The position numbers and the translations under genes were made by a program. The notes beneath the pieces are model-generated. The model was given only the letters and a program-made list of their open reading frames with translations, did no database searches and had not been told where the DNA came from. A DNA stretch of 64,000 bases. Source: Hydrogenophilus sp. (GTDB taxonomy: Bacteria > Pseudomonadota > Gammaproteobacteria > Burkholderiales > Rhodocyclaceae). Shown here in pieces: positions 8,229-17,039 of this stretch. Each line of letters opens with the position of its first letter. Position 1 is the stretch's first letter. The DNA is taken from the NCBI GenBank assembly GCA_026416515.1, contig JAOAEZ010000001.1:86430-150429 (forward strand), in the 5' to 3' direction.

Positions 8229-9005
8229 TTAAGGGGAGGGTTGAAGGGCGGGGAGAGGAGCAGGCGCAGCAGTTTCGGGGGGAGGAGTGGGGTGCAGAAG
8301 ACGACGAAGGGCGTCGCGGTTGAGAAGGGTGATCTCCCGGCGGTCGACGTCGATGAGACCAGCCTCTTGAAAGGCGGAGAGGGTGCGGGAAATGGTTTCG
8401 AGCTTGAGACCGAGAAAGGAGCCGATCTCTTCACGCGTCATCCGAAGGCGAAATTGGGTGGGGGAGAAACCGCGGGCAGCAAACCGTTGCGAGAGATTGA
8501 GGAGAAAGGCAGCCAGGCGCTCTTCCGCCCGCATCGAGCCAAGAAGGGTCATGACCCCTTGCTCGCGGACGATTTCGCGAGAGAGAATTTTGTGAAACTG
8601 AGTCATGAGGGGAGGAATCTCATGGATCAGCGTTTCGAGTCGAGAATAGTCGAGAACGCAGACTTCGCTGTCTTCTAGAGCGATGGCGGTGACGGCATGC
8701 CGACCGCTGCTGATGCCGTCAAGGCCGAGGAGCTCTCCGCTCATTTGAAAACCCGTGACTTGCTCTCGGCCGTCAGAGAGGGTGAGCGTGGTTTTGAAGA
8801 AGCCAGCTCGGACAGCGTAGAGGGCTTCAAAGGGGGCATTGGCTTGAAAGAGGGATTGGTGACGCGCTATACGCCGGCGAAGCGAGACAAGAGCGTCAAG
8901 CTTTTTGAGTTCTTCAGGGGGGAGACCGACGGGGAGACAGAGTTCGAGGAGATTGCACTGAGCGCAGGCAATCCGCAGTTGTTCGGGGAGGGGAACGGGT
9001 TTCAT
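8229..9005 (-). CDS. fnr: FNR-family oxygen-sensing transcription regulator
   Basis: 258 residues. N-terminal cysteines C14, C17 and C23 (CAQCNLLELC) plus C116 match the four 4Fe-4S ligands of E. coli FNR. A cyclic-nucleotide-like domain and dimer helix follow, then a Crp-type HTH (EEIGSFLGLKLETISRTLSAF, contacting TTGAT half-sites). A Pro/Ala-rich C-terminal tail of about 20 residues is unusual. The cluster is lost with O2, so the protein is active in anoxia. It is the likely activator of the two FNR boxes before ccoN. GGAGGAG precedes the ATG. Confidence 0.96.
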   Translation of the reverse strand: MKPVPLPEQLRIACAQCNLLELCLPVGLPPEELKKLDALVSLRRRIARHQSLFQANAPFEALYAVRAGFFKTTLTLSDGREQVTGFQMSGELLGLDGISSGRHAVTAIALEDSEVCVLDYSRLETLIHEIPPLMTQFHKILSREIVREQGVMTLLGSMRAEERLAAFLLNLSQRFAARGFSPTQFRLRMTREEIGSFLGLKLETISRTLSAFQEAGLIDVDRREITLLNRDALRRLLHPTPPPETAAPAPLPALQPSP

Positions 9006-9054
9006 GCGCTCCTCCGGGGTGAGGGGTTTGGAAGGGCAGTTTTTTTATGTCATC

Positions 9055-9083
9055 ATAGTAGCGGAAGCGAGAGGTTGTGACAA
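9055..9083 (-). promoter_or_regulatory. Sigma-70-type promoter of fnr
   Basis: Read on the minus strand: TTGTCA (9083-9078), a 17-nt spacer, TACTAT (9060-9055). The predicted start lies about 43 nt upstream of the fnr ATG. No FNR box overlaps it, so I see no sign of autoregulation. Confidence 0.6.
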
Positions 9084-9326
9084 GAGGGGCACGAGGAGCA
9101 CGAGTTGAGAGAGAGGTGGATGGCAACAGGGGAGAGATGGAGTTCGGGGTCGGCAGAGAAGGCAGAAGAGAGGTCGAGGAGAGGAGAGAGAAGAGAGGGA
9201 GCAGTAGGCGTGAGGTACCGGGGGATGGGATTAAGAAGCCAGGGAGAAGGGGAGTGAGAGATGGCGAGGAGTGAGAGAGAGAGGACAATAGTAAAAGCGC
9301 AAGAGAAGAGAAAGGATGAGAAACGA
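9084..9326. other. Purine-rich spacer between fnr and hemN
   Basis: Almost entirely G and A on the + strand, built of GAGAGG, GGGAGA and similar words. I find no convincing promoter, hairpin or FNR box for hemN. The hemN frame is open through the right half, from an ATG at 9261. Confidence 0.6.
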
Positions 9327-10745
9327 ATGAGCGAGGTGAGTGAGCGCGAGAGGAGCATAACGGTAGCTCAGGAGGTGGTGTTTGATGCGGCGTTGATCCG
9401 CCGTTTCGATGTGACCGGCCCGCGATATACCTCCTATCCGACAGCGGATCGCTTTACAGAGGCCTTCGGCCCGGAGGCGTACGCCCAAGCGTTGGCAGCG
9501 CGGGCAGGAGTGGAGCGACCGTTGTCGCTTTATGTGCACGTGCCCTTTTGCGAGACGGTGTGCTACTACTGCGCGTGCAATCGGATGGTGACGAAGGATC
9601 GGTCGCGGGCGCAACGTTATGTGGCGGCGTTGGAGAAGGAGCTGGGGCTGGTCGATCGGTGGTTGAGGGGAAACCGGCGAGTGGTGCAGATCCATTTCGG
9701 CGGAGGAACGCCGACTTTTTTGAGCGAGGAGGAGCTGCGCCAGGTGTGGGATGCAATCGGCCGCTTTTTCGAGGTGACCGAGGAGGGGGAGTTTTCGATC
9801 GAGGTGGACCCACGACGGGTGTCGGCAGCAACAGTCTACGCGCTGCGAGAGATGGGATTTAACCGAATGAGCATCGGGGTGCAGGATTTCGATCCGGTGG
9901 TGCAGGCGGCGGTGAACCGAGTGCAGCCGATCGAGGTGACCGAGGAGGTGTTGAGGGCGGCACGAGCAGCAGGTTTTGTCTCAGTGAGTTTCGATTTGAT
10001 TTACGGGTTGCCGCATCAGAACGTGACGCGCTTTGCACAGACGTTGGCGGAGGTGGTGCGGTTAAAACCAGACCGAGTGTCGGTTTTTAATTACGCCCAT
10101 TTGCCGGAGCGTTTCCCAGCTCAGCGCCGGATCGATGCGACGGCTCTGCCGAGTGCGGCGGAGAAGTTGGCGATTTTGCAGATGACGGTGGAGCAGTTGA
10201 CCGCAGCGGGGTATGTCTATGTGGGAATGGATCATTTTGCACGACCCGACGATGAGCTGGCCGTGGCCCAACGCGCGCGGCGATTGCATCGCAATTTCCA
10301 GGGGTATTCAACGTACGCGGGGTGCGATTTGATCGGGGTGGGGATTTCAGCAATCGGCCAGGTGGGGCCTTTCTATGCGCAAAACCAGAAAGGAGAGGAG
10401 CCCTACTTTGCGGCGTTGGCGAGAGGGGAGCTTCCGACGTTGCGAGGGGTTGCGTTAGGGAATGATGATTTGATTCGACGAGAGGTGATCCAGGCGCTGA
10501 TGTGCCACTTTACGGTGCGTTTTGCAGAGGTGGAGGAGGCGTTTGGGGTGGTGTTTACCGATTATTTCGCTCCCGAGCTGGCGGCGTTGGAGGAGATGGC
10601 AGCGGTAGGGTTGGTGGCAGTGGATGAGGAGGAAGTCCGGGTATTGCCGAAGGGACGGTTGCTGGTCCGGGTGGTGGCAATGGTCTTCGATCGCTATCTG
10701 CGGACGGAGGAGGGAGAGATACGACGCTATTCACGAGTGATTTAG
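9327..10745 (+). CDS. hemN: Oxygen-independent coproporphyrinogen III dehydrogenase
   Basis: A radical SAM enzyme with the CETVCYYCAC signature (CxxxCxxC plus the extra Cys typical of true HemN) and GPRYTSYPTA near the start. It decarboxylates two propionates of coproporphyrinogen III to make protoporphyrinogen IX without O2, supplying heme for the oxidase. HFGGGTPTFL and DLIYGLPHQ are also conserved. An upstream in-frame ATG at 9261 has a purine-rich leader too and would add 22 charged residues; 9327 gives the usual N-terminus. The neighbour fnr suggests anaerobic control, but no FNR box was found. Confidence 0.95.
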   Translation: MSEVSERERSITVAQEVVFDAALIRRFDVTGPRYTSYPTADRFTEAFGPEAYAQALAARAGVERPLSLYVHVPFCETVCYYCACNRMVTKDRSRAQRYVAALEKELGLVDRWLRGNRRVVQIHFGGGTPTFLSEEELRQVWDAIGRFFEVTEEGEFSIEVDPRRVSAATVYALREMGFNRMSIGVQDFDPVVQAAVNRVQPIEVTEEVLRAARAAGFVSVSFDLIYGLPHQNVTRFAQTLAEVVRLKPDRVSVFNYAHLPERFPAQRRIDATALPSAAEKLAILQMTVEQLTAAGYVYVGMDHFARPDDELAVAQRARRLHRNFQGYSTYAGCDLIGVGISAIGQVGPFYAQNQKGEEPYFAALARGELPTLRGVALGNDDLIRREVIQALMCHFTVRFAEVEEAFGVVFTDYFAPELAALEEMAAVGLVAVDEEEVRVLPKGRLLVRVVAMVFDRYLRTEEGEIRRYSRVI

Positions 10746-10926
10746 GGGATGGAGGCAAAAAAGAAAACGCTGAAGCGCGAGCGGGAAGACACCCTTCTTT
10801 GAGAGGAGGAAGTGAGAGAGGAGAAGGGGAAAAAGAGGGAGAGGGAGATTCGAAGAGACCATAACAATAGGTTGGGCGAGGGGAGCGGCCTAGAGGGGGA
10901 AGGAAAGGGAAAGAGGAGAGGCAGCG

Positions 10927-11643
10927 GTGGAGTATGGCGGATTTGTGGCAGTTTTTTTAATGGGGTTGTTGGGAGGAGCCCATTGCTTTGGAATGTGCGG
11001 GGGGATCGTGGGGGCATTGGTGTGGCCGATGGGGAGGAGCAGAGGAGGGTGGGAACAAATCCGGTTGGTGGTGGCGTACAACGGGGGACGGGTGGCGACG
11101 TATGGGGCATTGGGGGGAGTGGCAGGGGGGATCGGGGAGGTGGCAACGGTATTAGAAGGGGTGCTGCCGGTGCAGTTGGGATTGTATGTGGCCGCTCAGG
11201 TTATGCTGGTGTTGATGGGGCTCTATCTGTTGGGGGAGACGCGGTGGTTGGCGCCGCTGGAGCGGTTGGGGCAGCGAGTGTGGCAGATAGTGCAGCCGGT
11301 GACACGACGGTTTCTGCCAGTAGAGGGAGTGCGAGAGGCGGTGGCGTTGGGGATGGTGTGGGGTTTGTTGCCGTGCGGGTTGGTGTACGGGGTGTTGGCA
11401 ACGGCGTTGATGAGCGGGAGCGCGGAGCGAGGGGCGTTGACAATGGTGGCGTTCGGAGCGGGGACAGTGCCTAATTTGGTGTTGGCCGGGTTGATGTGGG
11501 GACGATTCCGAGATTGGGTGCAGCGACGATGGGTGCGTTGGTGGGCAGGAGGAATCGTGGCGGCGTTCGGAGTGGTGGGACTGATCCGGGCCCCAGAGCT
11601 GGGGGGACAAATTTGGCGAGGCGTGGTGTGCCATACCGGATAA
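10927..11643 (+). CDS. SafE/TauE-like membrane protein with HCxGMCGG motif
   Basis: 238 residues, about six membrane helices. HCFGMCGGIVGAL lies at about residues 19-31 and a second conserved stretch GLLPCGLVYG in mid-protein. This Cys/His/Met-rich subfamily, annotated as sulfite exporter TauE/SafE, is regularly found beside cco assembly genes and is thought to move metal (probably copper) or reductant. The start is GTG 10927 after AGGAGAGG; the nearby ATG (10934) is out of frame. The 180-bp spacer upstream is purine-rich with no gene I can support. Confidence 0.85.
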   Translation: MEYGGFVAVFLMGLLGGAHCFGMCGGIVGALVWPMGRSRGGWEQIRLVVAYNGGRVATYGALGGVAGGIGEVATVLEGVLPVQLGLYVAAQVMLVLMGLYLLGETRWLAPLERLGQRVWQIVQPVTRRFLPVEGVREAVALGMVWGLLPCGLVYGVLATALMSGSAERGALTMVAFGAGTVPNLVLAGLMWGRFRDWVQRRWVRWWAGGIVAAFGVVGLIRAPELGGQIWRGVVCHTG

Positions 11644-11648
11644 GCCCG

Positions 11649-11654
11649 TATAAT
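11649..11654 (+). promoter_or_regulatory. -10 element of ppa
   Basis: A perfect TATAAT just after the stop of the previous gene, giving a predicted leader of about 20 nt to the ppa ATG. No good -35 is visible at the expected distance. Confidence 0.45.
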
Positions 11655-11680
11655 AATGGGGCGTTTCAACCCGGGAGAAG

Positions 11681-12226
11681 ATGATGCGATTGGAGCGAAT
11701 TTCAGCGGGTAAGGATGTACCCAACGATGTGAACGTGATCGTGGAGATCTCCGCGCAGGCCGATCCGATTAAGTTCGAGATCGACGAGGAGAGCGGAGCT
11801 TTGATGGTGGATCGGTTTATGGGGACGACCCTGCGTTATCCGATGAATTATGGGTATATTCCCCATACGTTGGCGGATGATGGCGATCCCGTGGATGTAC
11901 TGGTGATGACCCCTTTCCCACTGCCGCCCGGGGTGGTGGTGCGGTGCCGGCCGGTTGGGTTGCTGGAGATGGAGGATGAGAGTGGGGTCGATGCGAAGGT
12001 GATCGCCGTGCCAGTAGGAAAATTGACGCCGTTGTACGATGGGGTGCAGTCGTTGGAGGATTTGCCGGCATTGGTGCGCGAGCAGGTGCGCCATTTCTTC
12101 GAACATTATAAGGATTTGGAGCCGGGGAAGTGGGTGCGGGTGACCGGATGGGCGGGGGTGGAGGCGGCAAAAGAGGAGATCGTGCGAGGGGTGGAGAATG
12201 CGGCACGAGGAGGGAGAGGAGGATAA
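11681..12226 (+). CDS. ppa: Inorganic pyrophosphatase (family I)
   Basis: 181 residues. [11 protein letters not shown], the metal-binding signature DGDPVDVLV, and DAKVIAVP are all present. The cytosolic enzyme hydrolyses PPi to phosphate, pulling biosynthetic reactions forward, including the NAD synthetase encoded next door. Two adjacent ATGs (11681, 11684) are possible starts after GGGAGAAG. The last ~10 residues are Gly/Arg-rich. Confidence 0.97.
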   Translation: MMRLERISAGKDVPNDVNVIVEISAQADPIKFEIDEESGALMVDRFMGTTLRYPMNYGYIPHTLADDGDPVDVLVMTPFPLPPGVVVRCRPVGLLEMEDESGVDAKVIAVPVGKLTPLYDGVQSLEDLPALVREQVRHFFEHYKDLEPGKWVRVTGWAGVEAAKEEIVRGVENAARGGRGG

Positions 12227-12279
12227 CGGCGAGTGAGGGGAAGGGAGGGGATGAGGGTAGGGGGCGATGGAGAGGCTGG

Positions 12280-14004
12280 ATGCGGGTGGCGGTGGCGCAG
12301 TTGAATACGCGGGTGGGGGGGATCGAGGAGAACGAGGAGCGGATTGTAGCGGCGGCAGAGTGGGCGGCAGGAGAAGGGGCGGAGGTGTTGGTGACGCCGG
12401 AGTTGGCGGTCAGCGGTTATCCGCCCGAGGATTGGGTATTGCGGCGGGAGTTTGGGGAGGCATGCGCGGCGGCGGTGGAGCGGCTGGCGCGGCGGTTGCC
12501 GCGGGGGATGACGGTGGTGGTGGGGACGCCAGTGGCACGGAGAGAGGGCGACGCGGCGGCAGAGGGTGGGTGGGGACGATGGTATAGAAATGGGGTGGCG
12601 GTGGTGGCTGAGGGGCGAGTGGTGGCGGAGGGGGCGAAGGTGCGGTTGCCGAACGAGGGGGTGTTCGATGAGGTGCGCTACTTTGCAGCGGGGAAGAGAC
12701 CACTGGTGGTGGCAACAGGGGGGCGGCGAGTGGGGGTCTTGATTTGCGAGGATGTGTGGAGCGCAGAGCCGGCACAGGCGGCGGCAGCGGATGGGGCAGA
12801 GGTGTTGGTGGTGGTGAATGCGTCGCCGTTTTATGTGGGGAAACAGCAGGTGCGGGAGAGAGTGGTGGGAGCACGGGCACGGGAGACGGGGTTGGGAATT
12901 TTGTACGTGAACGGGGTAGGGGGACAAGATGAGCTGGTGTTCGATGGAGGGTCTTTCGCAGTGACGGGGGAGGGACAGGTGACGTGGCGGGGGGCGTTTT
13001 TTCGAGAAGGGGTGGCCGTGATACGGTGGACGGGAGGAGGGTGGGAGGAGGTGGCAGCGAGGTGGGGGGAGAGGCCGACACGCGGGCTGCCTTGGCTGAA
13101 GGAGGAGGAGGGGGTAGAGGGAATGTGGATGGCGGCGATTGCGTTAGCGATCGGCGATTTTGTGCGTAAATGCGGGGGGAACGAAGTGGTGGTGGGGTTG
13201 TCAGGAGGAATCGATTCGGCGCTGGTGACAGTGCTGGCGACGGCGGCACTGGGGCCAGAGTCGGTGCAAACGGTAATGATGCCGTCTCCTTATACGGCGG
13301 CGATGAGCGTGGAGGATGCAGCGGCGGTGGCGGCAGCGTTAGGGGTGCGACATGCGGTGGTGCCAATCGCACCAATGATGGAGACGTTTGCAGCGGGGTT
13401 GAGAGCGGGTTTAGGGGGGGAGGTGGGAACGGTGGTATTGGAGAATGTACAGGCACGGATCCGCGGAACATTGTTGATGGGGTTCGCGAATGAGCGCGGA
13501 GGATTGGTGTTGACGACGGGGAATAAGAGCGAGTTGGCGACGGGCTATGCGACGTTGTACGGGGATATGGCAGGGGCGTTTGCACCGATTAAGGATTTAT
13601 ATAAGACAGAGGTGTACCGGTTGGCGCGGTGGGTAAATCAGCAACGAGCGGTGATTCCGGAGCGAGTGCTGCAGCGGGCACCGTCGGCGGAGTTGCGGCC
13701 GGGGCAGGTGGACGCGGAGCGGTTGCCGCCTTATCCGGTGCTGGATGCGATTTTGTATCGGTATGTGGAGGAGGGGCAGTCGCCGGCGGCGATCGTGGGG
13801 GCCGGCTTTTCCCCAGAGGTGGTGGAGGGGGTGGTGCGGATGGTGCAGGGAAGCGAGTTCAAACGGCGACAGGCGGCGGTGGGACCGAAGGTGTCGCGGC
13901 GGGCGTTTGGGCGTGATTGGCGGTTCCCAATTGCGGGTTCGGCGGGGAGTAGGGTTGGGGGGAAGGAAGATTGGGCTTTAGAGCGGGTTGCCCGGGGGGG
14001 ATGA
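12280..14004 (+). CDS. nadE: Glutamine-dependent NAD+ synthetase
   Basis: 574 residues from the ATG that begins MRVAVAQLNTRVG. The N-terminal nitrilase-type glutaminase domain carries the Glu of TPELAVSGYPPED, the Lys of GAKVRLPN and the catalytic Cys of LICEDVW (about residue 155). The C-terminal synthetase has the P-loop SGGIDSAL (about residue 308) and TTGNKSELATGY. It amidates deamido-NAD using glutamine and ATP, releasing PPi. The frame is open 50 codons further upstream through polypurine DNA, but those residues are not family-like. Confidence 0.96.
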   Translation: MRVAVAQLNTRVGGIEENEERIVAAAEWAAGEGAEVLVTPELAVSGYPPEDWVLRREFGEACAAAVERLARRLPRGMTVVVGTPVARREGDAAAEGGWGRWYRNGVAVVAEGRVVAEGAKVRLPNEGVFDEVRYFAAGKRPLVVATGGRRVGVLICEDVWSAEPAQAAAADGAEVLVVVNASPFYVGKQQVRERVVGARARETGLGILYVNGVGGQDELVFDGGSFAVTGEGQVTWRGAFFREGVAVIRWTGGGWEEVAARWGERPTRGLPWLKEEEGVEGMWMAAIALAIGDFVRKCGGNEVVVGLSGGIDSALVTVLATAALGPESVQTVMMPSPYTAAMSVEDAAAVAAALGVRHAVVPIAPMMETFAAGLRAGLGGEVGTVVLENVQARIRGTLLMGFANERGGLVLTTGNKSELATGYATLYGDMAGAFAPIKDLYKTEVYRLARWVNQQRAVIPERVLQRAPSAELRPGQVDAERLPPYPVLDAILYRYVEEGQSPAAIVGAGFSPEVVEGVVRMVQGSEFKRRQAAVGPKVSRRAFGRDWRFPIAGSAGSRVGGKEDWALERVARGG

Positions 14005-14478
14005 GATTGTTCGCTCGATCGCAGGGGGGTTGCGCTGGGAACCCCCTAGGAGGGTCGCGATGAGCCGCAAGAGGTTGCCGATGGACGTTCAGAGCTGGCG
14101 CAAGAGGCGCGAGGGGGGCTATCTTTGGGAAGTCGCTTTTCGTGATTACGCTGGCGGAAGCCTTTCGGGGAGTCCGCTCGTTTTTGGCGGGGCTCTGTTT
14201 GCCGAGGGGCGCAACGATCCGGAGGCGCTCTGGTGGCAGACGGACTGTTTTACGAGCGCCAGCTGTGCGCACAAGGGAGCCTTTACCGCATTGGCTCTTT
14301 GAGTTCAAGGTGATGGCAGGGGAGGAGGCGAGGGGGAGAGGCCGGCGCAACGCAAGGCGCATAACGAGAGGGCGAAGCATGGGGCGCCGGGGATCAGGGT
14401 GCTGAAGGGGGGTAGAGTTTAGCCGCCGCAGGCAGCAGAGTGTGGGGTGAGGGGTAGGGGGGTAAGAGAGGAGCAGAG
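14005..14478. other. Unassigned region with several hairpins; possible structured RNA or gene remnant
   Basis: About 470 bp with no recognisable gene. Base composition is balanced in the first ~300 bp, unlike the polypurine spacers around it. Stems seen on the + strand: GGGGGTT (14025-14031) with AACCCCC (14040-14046); GGCGCTC (14224-14230) with GAGCGCC (14254-14260); CCGGCGC (14342-14348) with GCGCCGG (14384-14390). An ORF of 80 codons (ATG 14060 to 14302) has no recognisable domain. I did not find landmarks of RNase P RNA, tmRNA or SRP RNA. Confidence 0.4.
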
Positions 14479-14484
14479 TATAAT
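14479..14484 (+). promoter_or_regulatory. -10 element of ndk
   Basis: A perfect TATAAT with a predicted leader of about 19 nt before the ndk ATG. It is the likely entry point of the ndk-rlmN-pilW-rodZ-ispG cluster. No clear -35. Confidence 0.5.
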
Positions 14485-14509
14485 TTCTCTTTTGGGACGG
14501 AGTAGAAGG

Positions 14510-14935
14510 ATGGCAGTGGAACGGACGTTGTCGATTATCAAACCAGATGCCGTGGCGAAGGGAGTGATCGGAAAGATCTACCAGCGGTTCGAGGAGGCAG
14601 GGTTACGCATTGTGGCCGCTAAAATGGTGTGGCTTTCCGAGCGGGAGGCAGCGGCATTCTACGAGGTGCATCGGGAGCGGCCTTTTTTTGCCGATCTGGT
14701 CCGATTTATGGCGTCAGGACCGGTGATGGTCCAGGTGTTGGAGGGGGAGAACGCGATTGCCCGGAACCGAGAGTTGATGGGGGCAACCGATCCGAGGAAG
14801 GCGGCACCAGGGACAATCCGGGCCGATTTCGCTGAGTCGATCGAGGCCAATGCGGTGCATGGGTCCGATGGTCCTGAGACAGCACGAAGGGAGATCGCCT
14901 TTTTCTTCCCTGAGTTGGAGATCTGTTCACGGTAG
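14510..14935 (+). CDS. ndk: Nucleoside diphosphate kinase
   Basis: 141 residues starting [15 protein letters not shown]. The catalytic histidine is in NAVHGSDG (about residue 116), with the substrate loop NPGxxR-type region nearby. It transfers the terminal phosphate between NTPs and NDPs through phosphohistidine. It is first of the conserved cluster leading to der. The ATG follows GTAGAAGG. Confidence 0.98.
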   Translation: MAVERTLSIIKPDAVAKGVIGKIYQRFEEAGLRIVAAKMVWLSEREAAAFYEVHRERPFFADLVRFMASGPVMVQVLEGENAIARNRELMGATDPRKAAPGTIRADFAESIEANAVHGSDGPETARREIAFFFPELEICSR

Positions 14936-14945
14936 GGTGGCAGAG

Positions 14946-16214
14946 ATGGCAGTGGGGGTTTTCAACGAGGCGAAGTACATAGGAGGGGAAGAGCAAGGGG
15001 GGGGTGAGTGTAGGAGAGAGAAGTGGGGGGGAGAGGTAGGGGAGAGAGGAGCCCCAAGGGGAGAGGGTGAGGGGAGAGAGGATCAAACAGTGCTGGGGAT
15101 GAGCCGCACCGAGATGGAGGAGTGGTTCGCGGCGACCTTGGGAGAGGAGCGCTTCCGTGCCCGACAGGTGTTCCGTTGGTTGCATCGCCGAGGAGTGGCT
15201 CAGTATGAGGCGATGAGCGATGTGGCGAAGGAGTTGCGAGAGCGCTTAGCAAGAGTGGCGCCCGTGCGGTTGCCGGAGGTGGTGCGTACCGAGGTGTCGC
15301 AGGATGGAACGCGAAAGTGGCTGTTGGCGGTGGGAGGGGGAAACGGGGTGGAGATGGTCTTTATCCCAGAGCGCCGCCGGGGAACATTGTGCGTTTCTAC
15401 CCAGGTGGGGTGCGCGTTGGGGTGCCCATTTTGCGCGACGGGAAGAGAGGGTTTCGGCCGCAATTTGTCTACCGCGGAGATCGTGGCGCAGCTGTGGTTG
15501 GCTAACCGTTTGTTAGAGGCGGAGAGCGAGGGGGTGCGGTTGGCGGATGGGGATTGGCGAGAAGAGGGCCGGGCAGTGACGAATGTGGTGCTGATGGGGA
15601 TGGGGGAGCCTTTGGCAAATTTCGAGGCTGTGGTGAGAGCGTTGCAGATTATGTTGGATGATTTGGGATATGGGTTGTCACGCCGCCGCGTGACAGTGTC
15701 CACCGCAGGGTTGGTTCCGGCAATCGAGCGATTGCGCACGGAGTGCCCCGTGGCATTGGCCGTGTCGTTGCATGCACCGAACGACCGATTGCGCGATGTG
15801 TTGGTGCCGATCAACCGAAAGTACCCGTTACGGGAGTTGATGGCAGCATGCGAGCGCTATTTGACGGTTTCTCCGCGCAATTTTATTATGTTCGAGTATG
15901 TGTTGTTGGAGGGGGTGAATGATTCACCAAAAGAGGCAGAGGAGTTGTTGGCGTTGACGCAGGGGGTCGCGTGTAAGTTTAACTTGATTCCTTTTAATCC
16001 GTTTCCCGGAAGCCGCTTCCGCCGACCTTCCCCAGAGCGGGTGGAGCGGTTCGCAGAGCGATTGCTGGCCGCAGGACGGGTGGTGACAGTGCGTCGAAGC
16101 CGAGGGGATGATGTGGCAGCGGCGTGCGGACAGTTGGCCGGGGAGGTGCAGAGACGCCGAGGAGGAGTGAGAAGGGTCGAGGAGATGCGAGCGGAGGCGG
16201 AGGTAGGCGAGTAG
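14946..16214 (+). CDS. rlmN: 23S rRNA/tRNA (adenine-C2)-methyltransferase RlmN
   Basis: A radical SAM methyltransferase modifying A2503 of 23S rRNA and A37 of tRNAs. Seen: the cluster motif [14 protein letters not shown] before it, [10 protein letters not shown], and the C-terminal Cys in AAACGQL that forms the enzyme-RNA adduct. Between a short N-terminal stretch ([12 protein letters not shown]) and the family start ([10 protein letters not shown]) there is a ~40-residue Gly/Glu/Arg-rich segment encoded by polypurine DNA. The start may therefore be the ATG at about 15099 (MSRTEM) or, as given, 14946. Confidence 0.95.
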   Translation: MAVGVFNEAKYIGGEEQGGGECRREKWGGEVGERGAPRGEGEGREDQTVLGMSRTEMEEWFAATLGEERFRARQVFRWLHRRGVAQYEAMSDVAKELRERLARVAPVRLPEVVRTEVSQDGTRKWLLAVGGGNGVEMVFIPERRRGTLCVSTQVGCALGCPFCATGREGFGRNLSTAEIVAQLWLANRLLEAESEGVRLADGDWREEGRAVTNVVLMGMGEPLANFEAVVRALQIMLDDLGYGLSRRRVTVSTAGLVPAIERLRTECPVALAVSLHAPNDRLRDVLVPINRKYPLRELMAACERYLTVSPRNFIMFEYVLLEGVNDSPKEAEELLALTQGVACKFNLIPFNPFPGSRFRRPSPERVERFAERLLAAGRVVTVRRSRGDDVAAACGQLAGEVQRRRGGVRRVEEMRAEAEVGE

Positions 16215-17039
16215 ATGAGAAAGGGAGAAAGAGGAGGACAAGAACGGCGGCGACGGAGAATGGGAGTGTTGATGGGGGTGGGACTGGGGTTGCTGGTGGG
16301 GGGATGCGCGACCTCAGGGGAGCGAGCGGCGTTGCCGTTGTTGGAACGGGCGAGCAGCGGAAAAGAGGGGTTGGTGCAGTCATATGTGGCATTGGGACTG
16401 GCCTATTTGGAGCGGGGACGGGTCGATGTGGCGCTGGAGTCGGTGGAGCGGGCCGCAGCGATCGATCCACGCCATCCGTTGGTCCAGTACGGGGAGGGAT
16501 TGGTGCGCTTGGCATTGGGTAACCCAGAGGAGGCCGAACGGGCTTTCAGAACGGCATTGGAGGGAGCAAGAGGAGATCCCGATTTGTTGCACGCAGCAGG
16601 GTCATTGGCGTGCGAGCAGGGACGACGGGGAGAGGGGTTGCAGTGGCTGCAGGAGGCGGCGGCTAACCGCTTGTCGCCTCGCCGTGGCCGAACGTTGGCT
16701 AATTGGGGGTGGTGCTTGGCCCAGGAGGGACGATGGAGAGAGGCTGAGGAAAAGGTGGAGGAGGCGGTAGGGGTGGCACCAGAGGATTTCGTGGTGCGGT
16801 GGCGAGGGTTGGCATTGGCGATGCGATTAGGAGAGTGGGAGAGGGCAGAACGCCATCTGCAGGTATTGCTGACGTTGGCGCCCGATGAGCCTTTGGTGTG
16901 GTGGTGGGCAGCAAATGTGGCTCAGGCGCGCGGGGATTTCGCCCGTGCGGCGGAGTGGGGTAACCGATTGGTGCGTGAGGCACCCGACCGAGCGGAGACC
17001 AGACGTTGGGAACGGGGAGAGTGGGAGCAATGGCGATAA
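16215..17039 (+). CDS. pilW: Type IV pilus biogenesis lipoprotein PilW/PilF (TPR)
   Basis: 274 residues. Positively charged N-terminus, hydrophobic stretch and lipobox LLVGGC mark an outer-membrane lipoprotein; about six TPR-like helix pairs follow (SYVALGLAYLERGRVDVALE and later repeats). It helps PilQ secretin assembly and pilus stability. The gene starts directly after the rlmN stop, and its end overlaps rodZ by 10 nt, the standard rlmN-pilW-rodZ order. PilB, PilC and PilD are encoded elsewhere in this window. Confidence 0.9.
   Translation: MRKGERGGQERRRRRMGVLMGVGLGLLVGGCATSGERAALPLLERASSGKEGLVQSYVALGLAYLERGRVDVALESVERAAAIDPRHPLVQYGEGLVRLALGNPEEAERAFRTALEGARGDPDLLHAAGSLACEQGRRGEGLQWLQEAAANRLSPRRGRTLANWGWCLAQEGRWREAEEKVEEAVGVAPEDFVVRWRGLALAMRLGEWERAERHLQVLLTLAPDEPLVWWWAANVAQARGDFARAAEWGNRLVREAPDRAETRRWERGEWEQWR

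Noticed and set aside
9006..9326. FNR box before hemN
   Set aside because: Searched for TTGAT/TTGAC-N4-ATCAA/GTCAA; none found, only TTGTGACAAG, which overlaps the fnr -35.
10746..10926. 17-codon frame at 10749-10802
   Set aside because: Too short, no family, in a purine-rich spacer.
12130..12279. Upstream start of nadE inside ppa
   Set aside because: Adds 50 Gly/Arg residues encoded by polypurine DNA; the family starts at MRVAVAQLN.
12410..13585. 391-codon minus-strand frame inside nadE
   Set aside because: Extreme Pro/Ser composition, fully contained in a well-supported nadE on the other strand.
14005..14400. tmRNA, RNase P RNA or SRP RNA
   Set aside because: No tRNA-like acceptor with GGTTCGA, no GAGGAAAGTCC, no GGAAGGAAGCA landmarks. 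Left as unassigned.
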